The notes under the pieces were generated by a model that saw only the letters and a list, made by a program, of their open reading frames with translations, was not told the origin of the DNA and did no database searches. Below, piece after piece: positions 31,976-37,535 of a stretch of 37,535 bases of DNA. The translations under genes were made by a program, and so were the position numbers. The stretch lies in assembly GCA_030653985.1 (NCBI GenBank), contig JAURYJ010000036.1, forward strand, positions 1 through 37,535, written 5' to 3'. Source of the stretch: Methylobacter sp. Its GTDB lineage: Bacteria > Pseudomonadota > Gammaproteobacteria > Methylococcales > Methylomonadaceae. Every line of letters starts with the position of its first letter. The first letter of the stretch is position 1.

Positions 31976-32501
31976 ATGACGAAACTTTTTCGTCGGTACA
32001 GGGCGAAAATCGTGGCTTATTTGGCGGCTTCGTTGGCTTTTAGCTTTTCGGCCAAGGGGCAGGATCTGGAGCCGCGCACCTATGCCAATACCCCGGTCGG
32101 GTTGAATTTTCTGATTGCGGGTTATGGCTACACCTCAGGCGGTGTAGCCACCGATCCGGCCTTGCCGATTGAAAATACCCAGATTGAACTGCATTCCGGC
32201 GTACTGGCTTATGCGCGCGCGATCGATATCTATGGCAAATCGGCCAACCACAGTGGCGGTGCCCTATGCTTCGCTGCAGGGCACCGCCACTGTGGTTGGC
32301 CAGGAACGGGACAGGGAGATCTCTGGTTTAATCGATCCCCGGTTTCATTTTTCGCTCAATTTTTTAGCGGACGCCACCTTTTATACCGGCGGGCAAACCC
32401 GAGTGGATAGCCGAAAAAATGACGATAACCTGGAAAACTCCCGTGCCGGTGCCACGTTGGCGCTGCTTGTCAATCGGTATAACTCGATCAAGCTTTATTA
32501 A
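31976..32501 (+). pseudogene. Phenol-degradation-type outer membrane transporter, decayed
   Basis: From the ATG at 31976 the frame has a signal peptide (AYLAASLAFSFSAKGQ) and the family start LEPRTYANTPVGLNFLIAGY, up to AIDIYGKSAN. Another frame then reads VAVPYASLQGTATVVGQERD with REISGLIDPRFHFSLNFL, and continues ADATFYTGGQTRVDSRKNDD, NSRAGATLALLVNRYNSIKL and a stop. These segments are in the order of the MetA-pathway-of-phenol-degradation (SphA/transporter) family. The frame breaks within a perfect 24-base inverted repeat (32242-32301), the middle of the barrel between NFL and ADATF is missing, and the C-terminus stops early. The gene is therefore not functional. Confidence 0.85.
32242..32301. 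repeat. Perfect 24-base inverted repeat in pseudogene
   Basis: The 24 bases 32242-32265 (beginning GGCCAACCACAG) are the exact reverse complement of 32278-32301 (ending CTGTGGTTGGCC), with a 12-base loop. It lies at the point where the transporter frame breaks. The right arm encodes the family-like GTATVVGQ; the left arm does not encode the expected residues, which suggests that it was copied from the right arm. Confidence 0.9.
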
Positions 32502-32555
32502 CGGCACACTTTTGGGTGAATATCGCTGTATTTGGTTGCATTTCGCTGGACAATA

Positions 32556-32590
32556 AAAAACCCGCTAAGCCTTACGACTTGCGGGTTTTT
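32556..32590. terminator. Bidirectional rho-independent terminator
   Basis: AAAAACCCGC (32556-32565) pairs with GCGGGTTTTT (32581-32590) around a 15-base loop. Each strand ends in a T-run. It lies 31 bases past the 3' end of the minus-strand tRNA-Leu gene and should terminate that transcript; it may also stop plus-strand transcripts from the pseudogene side. Confidence 0.8.
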
Positions 32591-32621
32591 GTAGTTCTTT
32601 GCACGGCTCTGAACCTATGTT

Positions 32622-32708
32622 TGGTACCGAGGGCCGGAATCGAACCGGCACTGAGTCACCCCAACCGGATTTTGAATCCGGCGCGTCTACCAGTTCCGCC
32701 ACCCCGGC
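32622..32708 (-). tRNA. tRNA-Leu, anticodon CAA
   Basis: An 87-nucleotide class II tRNA on the minus strand. The acceptor GCCGGGG pairs with CCTCGGT before the discriminator A and an encoded CCA (32622-32624). The anticodon arm is CCGGA, loop TTCAAAA, TCCGG, giving anticodon CAA for leucine codon UUG. A long variable arm (TTGGGGTGACTCAG region) and the T-arm GCCGG TTCGATT CCGGC follow. A -10 box upstream and a strong terminator downstream frame a single-gene unit. Confidence 0.95.
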
Positions 32709-32719
32709 AAAGAAATAGT

Positions 32720-32725
32720 ATTATA
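32720..32725 (-). promoter_or_regulatory. -10 box of the tRNA-Leu promoter
   Basis: On the minus strand a perfect TATAAT lies 11 bases before the tRNA 5' end, so the transcript would start only a few bases upstream of it. The -35 region is AT-rich with no strong hexamer. Confidence 0.55.
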
Positions 32726-32797
32726 GGTAACATTTATAAAAAAAGCTATTTTTTTTTAAGGTGTATTTAAAAGCCTAACCTGATACTATCGCCCGCT

Positions 32798-33817
32798 ATG
32801 AAAAAAAGTGATTTTAACTACTTACTACCCGAAGCGTTAATTGCGCAAAAACCCTTGGCAGAACGCGACGCAAGTCGTTTGTTGTGTATGGATCGTCATA
32901 CCGGACAGATAACCGACCGGCAGTTTACCGATTTTATCGATTTGATCGATCAGCGCGATTTGCTTATTTTTAATGATACCAAAGTCATTCCGGCTAGGTT
33001 GTTTGGTAAGAAACACAGCGGCGGTAAAGTTGAGATTCTTGTCGAGCGTATTTTGGATGACCACCATGCCATTGCTCATGTCAGATCAAGCAAATCGGCA
33101 AAAGCCGGTACGCTGATAGAGTTGGACAAAGATTATTGCTGCGAAGTGTTGGGCAGGGCAGACGACCTGTTTCAGCTGGAATTTAAAGGCGATACCCGTT
33201 TGCTTAGTATATTGGAGCAAATCGGCCATATTCCGTTGCCGCCTTATATTACCCGTGAGGATGATCAATCCGACCTGACCCGCTATCAAACCGTTTTTGC
33301 CAAGAAGGAGGGAGCTGTTGCCGCGCCCACCGCCAGTTTGCATTTTGATCTCAACACGATGGAAAAAATTAAAGACAAAGGTGTGCAAACGGCTTTTGTG
33401 ACCTTGCATGTCGGCAGCGGCACCTTCCAGCCGGTCAGGGTAGACGATTTATCTGAACATGTAATGCACAAGGAATACTTTGCCGTGTTGCCGGAAACGG
33501 TAGCGGCCGTTCAGCAAGCCAAAGCAAGGGGAGGGCGGGTTATCGCGATCGGCACAACGGCGGTCAGGGCGTTGGAATCAGCATCCCAAAGTGGCCAATT
33601 AGAAACCGGTTTTGGCGATACCGATTTGTTTGTCACCCCCGGTTATCAATTCAAATCGGTTGATGCGATGCTGACCAACTTCCACCTGCCCGAGTCCACC
33701 TTGCTAATGCTGGTTTCAGCATTTGCCGGTTATGCGCCTATTATGAACGCCTACAGTCATGCTATCGATGAATCTTACCGATTTTTCAGTTATGGCGATG
33801 CGATGTTTTTGGGTTAA
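32798..33817 (+). CDS. queA: S-adenosylmethionine:tRNA ribosyltransferase-isomerase
   Basis: A 339-residue QueA. The enzyme transfers and isomerises the ribosyl part of SAM to 7-aminomethyl-7-deazaguanine in tRNA, giving epoxyqueuosine in the queuosine pathway. The family pattern is complete: start [47 protein letters not shown], the core [33 protein letters not shown] and MHKEYF, the end [19 protein letters not shown]. Length is normal. No ribosome site precedes the ATG; the leader is short and a -10-like GATACT lies at 32782, so a leaderless transcript is possible. It is divergent from the tRNA-Leu gene. No tgt gene follows, unlike the frequent queA-tgt order. Confidence 0.97.
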   Translation: MKKSDFNYLLPEALIAQKPLAERDASRLLCMDRHTGQITDRQFTDFIDLIDQRDLLIFNDTKVIPARLFGKKHSGGKVEILVERILDDHHAIAHVRSSKSAKAGTLIELDKDYCCEVLGRADDLFQLEFKGDTRLLSILEQIGHIPLPPYITREDDQSDLTRYQTVFAKKEGAVAAPTASLHFDLNTMEKIKDKGVQTAFVTLHVGSGTFQPVRVDDLSEHVMHKEYFAVLPETVAAVQQAKARGGRVIAIGTTAVRALESASQSGQLETGFGDTDLFVTPGYQFKSVDAMLTNFHLPESTLLMLVSAFAGYAPIMNAYSHAIDESYRFFSYGDAMFLG

Positions 33818-33950
33818 TGATGTTATAGGGAACTAGCGAAGAGGACCACGTATTAATAACGATCGAAAAAAAAACAAACCTGCTCGAATAAACTACAAAA
33901 CAAGCTTACTGGCGGGATTTTTTGCCTTACACGCGAGGATTTTTCGGTCA

Positions 33951-36575
33951 TTGACCTTAGATAAAGCGGGCGTGGTGTTGTCAGGGAAAAAATCCCCTGC
34001 CACTAAAATTGCATTTTTAACGGCAGGCCTGGACTTTATTATTGAGCGCGGTTATTTCTGGGATGCTTTGGTCATATACAGTGAAGACGGCCAAGTTATT
34101 CGTTTTGGCGGTATTGCCAAAGATCAGTCGAAAAAAATAAAAAGTGAGTTGGATTCGCAAGCTCAAAGCTATATCAAACGTTATTATCAGGCGCTTGTAC
34201 CTGATTTAAAACTGGCTTATCTGCAAGCCTCGTCGTTATTTAATGGTCAGCGCTATATTCGTTATCCCACTGTCCAGCAATGGCTAAAAACCCATGAGCA
34301 TTTACGTGACGGGGTTTGTCGTCAGGATTTATTAAGCTATTTAAACGATGACGCGGCGCTGTGGGCCGAATTCATTCGTCCATTTTTGGATAATGCTCAT
34401 TACATTGGCCTCATCAATGAGGCCTATATCCAAACGCAACTCTCCCGTTATCAAGGCTATTTTGATCAAGTAGAAAGCAATCCGTTAACGGATAAGCAAC
34501 GTAAAGCTTGCGTGATTGATGAGCAGAATAATTTGGTTCTTGCTGGTGCAGGTACTGGCAAGACCAGTACCATGATCGGCAGGGCAGGGTATCTATTGAA
34601 ATCGGGTTTGGCAACAAGCGATAAAATTCTGATGCTGGCTTATGCCAATAAGGCAGCCAAGGAGATGGATGAACGGATTCAGGCGAAATTAGCCATCAAT
34701 ACGCTGACCGTCAAGACTTTTCATGCTCTGGGAAAACAGATTATTACCGACGTAGAAGGCGCAGTTCCGGCTATTAACAAGATGGCCGAAGATGGCGCGC
34801 TGAGAGTTAAATTTGTCGATGATCAGATCAAACGGTTTTTACTCGATGACCGTTATAAATCCAGGGTAGTCACCTACTTTACCCGGTTTACCTATCCCTA
34901 TAAAAGCAAGTTCGCTTTTAAAACACTCGGCGCTTACAACCAATACATTGTAGAAAATGAGATGCGCACTTTACAGGGCGAATTGGTCAAGAGTTATGAA
35001 GAGTGCGAAATTGCCAATTATTTATACCGGCAGGGTGTTGCTTATCGGTATGAAGCCAATTATGAGGTGAACACCGCAGGTCCCAATTATAAAGCCTATC
35101 AACCCGATTTTTATTTGCCGGAATACGGTATTTATATTGAACACTTCGGGGTGAATGAGCGCAATGAAACACCGCCGTTCATGGATAGGGTAAGCTATCT
35201 CGAAGGCATGGCATGGAAACGGGCATTGCATGAAACCCATCAAACCCGGCTGATTGAAACCTTTAGCTACCAGAAACATCAAGGTGTTTTGACTCAGGTT
35301 TTACGAGCTAAGTTACTGGAAGCAGAGGTTACTTTTAGACCTCTGGCGGATGATGTATTGTTAAACCGACTGCACGAGTTGGGTGAAGTATCTAGGTTCA
35401 GCGAACTAATCGTTAATGTATTAGCGTTATTTAAAGCGGCCTATATTTCGATACCGGGCTTGGGTCAACTGGCGCAACGGCATGAAGATAAAGAACGTAT
35501 GTTGGCGGCGGCCAAGCTGTTCGAGCCGGTTTATGAGGCATATCAACAACAGTTACGTATGACCGAGACCATCGATTTTGACGACATGATCAGTACCGCC
35601 ATTGCCTATGTGGAATCCGGGCAATATCAATCGCCTTACCGGTATATTCTGGTCGATGAATTTCAGGATATTTCAGCAAGCCGTGCCAGGCTGATTAAGG
35701 CCTTATTGGCACAGAATACTGATAACAGCCTATTTTGCGTCGGCGATGATTGGCAGTCTATTTATCGTTTTGCCGGCAGTGATGTTTCGATCACCAAGGA
35801 TTTTGACCGGCACTTCGGTTTTAGCGCGACTCAGGTGCTGGACAAGACCTTCCGCTTCAATAACAAAATCGGTGAGCTTGCCGCCAGATTCGTTAACCAA
35901 AATCCGGCGCAGCTTGAAAAAACCATCCACAGTCACCGGATGGTTAATAAATCAGCGGTTTCTCTGATTAAAACCGCTAGTCAAGCGACCGGAATCAATG
36001 CGGCATTGACGGCTATTTATCAAAAACAAGCGGGTAGTAGTGCCAGTGTGCTTATACTGGCGAGATTCAGTTTTAAAAAGCCCGATCTTACCGCTTTGAA
36101 ACAACAGTTTCCGTCGTTAAACATCGAGTTTATGACGGTACATGCGGCTAAAGGCAAGGAAGCGGATTATGTGATTATAGTGGGACTGGAACACGGTAAA
36201 CACGGGTTCCCGTCGGAAAAATCTACGCATCCTTTGCTGGACATGCTGTTACCCAAAGCAGAGGACTTTAAACATGCCGAAGAACGCCGGTTGTTTTATG
36301 TGGCGCTGACGCGGGCGAAACACCATGTGTATTTGCTTGCCGATGGCAACAAAGCGTCCGCTTTTATTCGTGAATTAGTCGATAACAACTTCGACATTCT
36401 GACTGATGAATTTACCGGCAAGGGCTTTCAAAAACAGTTAGCCGACACGCCGTGTCAGTGTTGCAAAACCGGTTATCTGGTCGAGAGAAAAGGCCCGCAC
36501 GGTGTTTTTTTCGGCTGTAATCAATATCCGCTGTGCAATTATACTCAGAAGACACTGTCTACAGTGCGGCGATAA
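33951..36575 (+). CDS. UvrD/HelD-like DNA helicase with C4 zinc finger
   Basis: A superfamily 1 helicase of 874 residues from TTG 33951. Visible motifs: Q motif NPLTDKQRKACV (177-188), Walker A AGAGTGKT (198-205), motif II LVDEFQD (about 567-573), GDDWQSIYRFAG, motif V/VI region MTVHAAKGKEADYVI and RRLFYVALTRAKH. A C-terminal topoisomerase-type zinc finger has paired Cys (CQCC...GCNQYPLC, about 834-866). An N-terminal region of about 175 residues resembles the E. coli helicase IV N-domain. Between motifs, QPDFYLPEYGIYIEHFGV (about 385-402) resembles the core of a PD-(D/E)XK nuclease fold. It probably unwinds DNA in recombination or repair. The frame stays open upstream to 33837 (without ATG), so the true start may be earlier; GAGGA lies 11 bases before the TTG. 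Confidence 0.88.
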   Translation: MTLDKAGVVLSGKKSPATKIAFLTAGLDFIIERGYFWDALVIYSEDGQVIRFGGIAKDQSKKIKSELDSQAQSYIKRYYQALVPDLKLAYLQASSLFNGQRYIRYPTVQQWLKTHEHLRDGVCRQDLLSYLNDDAALWAEFIRPFLDNAHYIGLINEAYIQTQLSRYQGYFDQVESNPLTDKQRKACVIDEQNNLVLAGAGTGKTSTMIGRAGYLLKSGLATSDKILMLAYANKAAKEMDERIQAKLAINTLTVKTFHALGKQIITDVEGAVPAINKMAEDGALRVKFVDDQIKRFLLDDRYKSRVVTYFTRFTYPYKSKFAFKTLGAYNQYIVENEMRTLQGELVKSYEECEIANYLYRQGVAYRYEANYEVNTAGPNYKAYQPDFYLPEYGIYIEHFGVNERNETPPFMDRVSYLEGMAWKRALHETHQTRLIETFSYQKHQGVLTQVLRAKLLEAEVTFRPLADDVLLNRLHELGEVSRFSELIVNVLALFKAAYISIPGLGQLAQRHEDKERMLAAAKLFEPVYEAYQQQLRMTETIDFDDMISTAIAYVESGQYQSPYRYILVDEFQDISASRARLIKALLAQNTDNSLFCVGDDWQSIYRFAGSDVSITKDFDRHFGFSATQVLDKTFRFNNKIGELAARFVNQNPAQLEKTIHSHRMVNKSAVSLIKTASQATGINAALTAIYQKQAGSSASVLILARFSFKKPDLTALKQQFPSLNIEFMTVHAAKGKEADYVIIVGLEHGKHGFPSEKSTHPLLDMLLPKAEDFKHAEERRLFYVALTRAKHHVYLLADGNKASAFIRELVDNNFDILTDEFTGKGFQKQLADTPCQCCKTGYLVERKGPHGVFFGCNQYPLCNYTQKTLSTVRR

Positions 36576-36799
36576 ATGAGAAACCATGGCGATTTCAGGC
36601 TGTGCAGGAATCACATCTTGTGATTTTGTAGAGTGAGCTGAAAGCGGCAAAAATATGCAGAGAAACTGCGTTAGCAGATAGGGGGTAATAGCTCGGTAAT
36701 TGTTCCTGCATTGCTCTACCTCCTCCATCCATGGAGTCGTACCTCTTGCATAACCCACAAGTATATGGGGAAAGCTTCCGCTCTTGCTCACGCCCCTTA

Positions 36800-36853
36800 C
36801 CTACATCCCTGTAGGCAATGCAGATTTTGCATGGAGCAAAAATCTGTCCATGC
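36800..36853. repeat. Consecutive and overlapping hairpins
   Basis: CCTACA/TGTAGG (36800-36805/36810-36815) forms a stem with a four-base loop. Next, CAGATTTTGC (36821-36830) pairs with GCAAAAATCTG (36836-36846) with one bulged A, and an alternative stem GCATGGA (36829-36835)/TCCATGC (36847-36853) overlaps it. The last two cannot form together, a pattern sometimes seen in regulatory RNAs. Confidence 0.55.
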
Positions 36854-36881
36854 GAGTCGTAAAGCGCCTAATGTTGGTATC

Positions 36882-36925
36882 GCGTATTGCGCCGCATGAG
36901 AGTCACGTCATGCGACACAATACGC
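36882..36925. repeat. 18-base inverted repeat
   Basis: Positions 36882-36899 (beginning GCGTATTG, ending CGCATGA) and 36908-36925 (beginning TCATGCG, ending CAATACGC) pair over 16 of 18 positions with an 8-base loop. Transcribed from the minus strand, both mismatches become G-U pairs, so a full 18-pair stem would form in that RNA. Confidence 0.65.
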
Positions 36926-37024
36926 TACGCTCAGGTTCTACGGATTGTGCCTGCCGCAGTTCCTCAGCTATACGATGCGCTGTTTTGGGCTTGGCCGAGC
37001 AGATTTAGTTGCAGCAAAGAGAGA

Positions 37025-37249
37025 TTATTCGACGTCAATCTGTTTGCCATCTTCGATCATCCGGTTTCCTCGTTCAACCTTGGCTTTGCCTTGCTCAACC
37101 ATGATTGAGCCTTGTTCCCATTCTGCATTGCCTTCTTTAATCATTTCTTTTCCACGATCAACCATTTGGCCTCCTAGTGTTGGGGTGCTTGAGCAGCCTA
37201 CGAGTAACGTAATAATTGTTGATATCAGTATAAGGTTAAGTTTTTTCAT
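37025..37249 (-). CDS. Small lipoprotein
   Basis: A 74-residue lipoprotein on the minus strand. The signal peptide LNLILISTIITLLVGC has a classical lipobox (LVGC) and is cleaved to leave a mature protein of about 56 residues. This is an amphipathic helical chain with near-repeats of MVDRGKEMIKEG, MVEQGKAKVERG and MIEDGK, in a roughly 7-11-residue rhythm, suggesting a coiled coil. The function is unknown; it may be a small Lpp-like envelope lipoprotein. GGAG lies 8 bases upstream of the ATG. The antisense frames on the plus strand are shadows. Confidence 0.8.
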   Translation of the reverse strand: MKKLNLILISTIITLLVGCSSTPTLGGQMVDRGKEMIKEGNAEWEQGSIMVEQGKAKVERGNRMIEDGKQIDVE

Positions 37250-37335
37250 CGGGAAAGCTCCAGGATACCCGGTCCTTTCACACTGTACTTGCCATGGAAA
37301 TGGCTTAGTACATTGGGGAAGACCCTTGCGATCTC

Positions 37336-37348
37336 AGGTCGGGGAGGA
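37336..37348 (+). mobile_element. Short IS605-type right-end fragment
   Basis: AGGTCGGGGAGGA matches the terminal part of copy C (15153-15165) exactly and then diverges. It lies 80 bases before the TnpB start, so it may be left from an older element or be part of the boundary of this one. The match is short. Confidence 0.3.
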
Positions 37349-37400
37349 ATGGTGTGCTTTTGATTCTTGTTGCACATTATATCACCTATATATTAACTTT

Positions 37401-37423
37401 CACATGATTCAATATATCATGTG
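37401..37423 (+). repeat. Hairpin directly upstream of TnpB start
   Basis: CACATGAT (37401-37408) pairs with ATCATGTG (37416-37423) around a 7-base loop, ending 4 bases before the TnpB ATG. It may be the left-end hairpin recognised by a Y1 transposase, or it may block translation of tnpB. No Shine-Dalgarno sequence is seen between the hairpin and the start. Confidence 0.5.
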
Positions 37424-37427
37424 AATT

Positions 37428-37535
37428 ATGGTTAAGAAAGCCTATCGATACAGGTTTTACCCAGACGCAGAACAAGCAGAATGGCTTGCTAAGACGTTTG
37501 GCTGCGTTCGATTTGTCTATAACGAAATTCTCCGA
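37428..37535 (+). CDS. TnpB-like RNA-guided nuclease (IS200/IS605), partial
   Basis: The first 36 codons of a TnpB gene, cut by the window edge. KKAYRYRFYPDAEQAEWLAK then TFGCVRFVYNEIL matches the OrfB_IS605 N-terminal helix-turn-helix (typical pattern K-Y-FRLYP...Q...L-K-FGC-RFVYN). Full proteins are about 370-400 residues with a RuvC-like nuclease. Whether the gene is intact cannot be judged. No tnpA gene lies upstream within the window, so the element may be of the tnpB-only (IS1341-like) kind. Confidence 0.85.
   Translation, partial: MVKKAYRYRFYPDAEQAEWLAKTFGCVRFVYNEILR

Larger units (their letters stand above)
36576..37024. other. Hairpin-rich intergenic region
   Basis: No gene was found in these 449 bases. 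A weak hairpin AATCACA/TGTGATT (36609-36625) after the helicase gene could help termination. Between 36800 and 36925 several strong dyads follow one another (listed separately). The long ORFs read here are compositional and match nothing known. Confidence 0.5.

Noticed and set aside
36711..37424. Several plus-strand frames, including one of 159 codons, over the hairpin region and the small lipoprotein
   Set aside because: They overlap each other in different frames, are Cys/Ser/Arg-rich without pattern, and lie antisense to a convincing lipoprotein gene.
1..37535. CRISPR arrays, rRNA genes, prophage structural genes, integron sites
   Set aside because: No regularly spaced direct repeats, rRNA segments, phage morphogenesis genes or attC-like sites were seen. 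The 'holin' family protein at 3593 is of the YqjE type and not evidence of a phage.

Overview
The window looks like chromosomal DNA of a gammaproteobacterium. Supporting features are a ProRS of the bacterial type with an editing insertion, queA, a tRNA-Leu(CAA) with encoded CCA, a yqjD/yqjE-like gene set, OprB-type porin and many lipoproteins with classical lipoboxes. The gene set (multihaem cytochrome c, DUF1254, SYLF, DUF2092, DUF3309 proteins) would suit a methanotroph-like Methylococcales genome, but that is an impression and was not tested.

Left part (1-9.5 kb): an HPF/RaiA-like ribosome-associated protein, a DUF2254 membrane protein, and a run of three tandem ElaB/YqjD-like (DUF883) genes followed by a YqjE-like holin-X protein and a small membrane protein. 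Then come a tiny DUF3309 gene (52 aa, minus strand), proS (minus strand) and a CPA1 Na+/H+ antiporter. IS200/IS605-type debris (right ends resembling TnpB guide-RNA scaffolds, a TnpB C-terminal stub) lies around proS and before the next region.

Central part (10-32.5 kb): a long same-strand cluster headed by a GAF-PAS-AAA+-Fis sigma-54 activator. Three sites in the cluster share the same layout: a 19-bp-spaced pair of ATTTCG half-sites, then 107-111 bp later a -24/-12 (sigma-54) promoter. The promoters lie before a DUF3604 remnant/secreted protein, before an ABM-like fragment and lipase lipoprotein, and before an arylsulfatase-DUF1254-outer membrane protein-OprB porin-DUF4239-octahaem cytochrome-SYLF-DUF3313-glycine zipper-DUF2092 series. 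I read this as one sigma-54 regulon for cell-envelope proteins acting on an unknown (perhaps sulphated or hydrophobic) compound. The cluster is partly decayed: I find remnants of the regulator itself, ABM, DUF3604, DUF4136, MscS and a phenol-degradation-type outer membrane transporter.

Right part (32.5-37.5 kb): a terminator, tRNA-Leu(CAA) on the minus strand, queA, a large UvrD/HelD-like helicase with a C-terminal zinc finger, a hairpin-rich intergenic stretch, a small lipoprotein on the minus strand, and the first 36 codons of a TnpB gene cut by the window edge.
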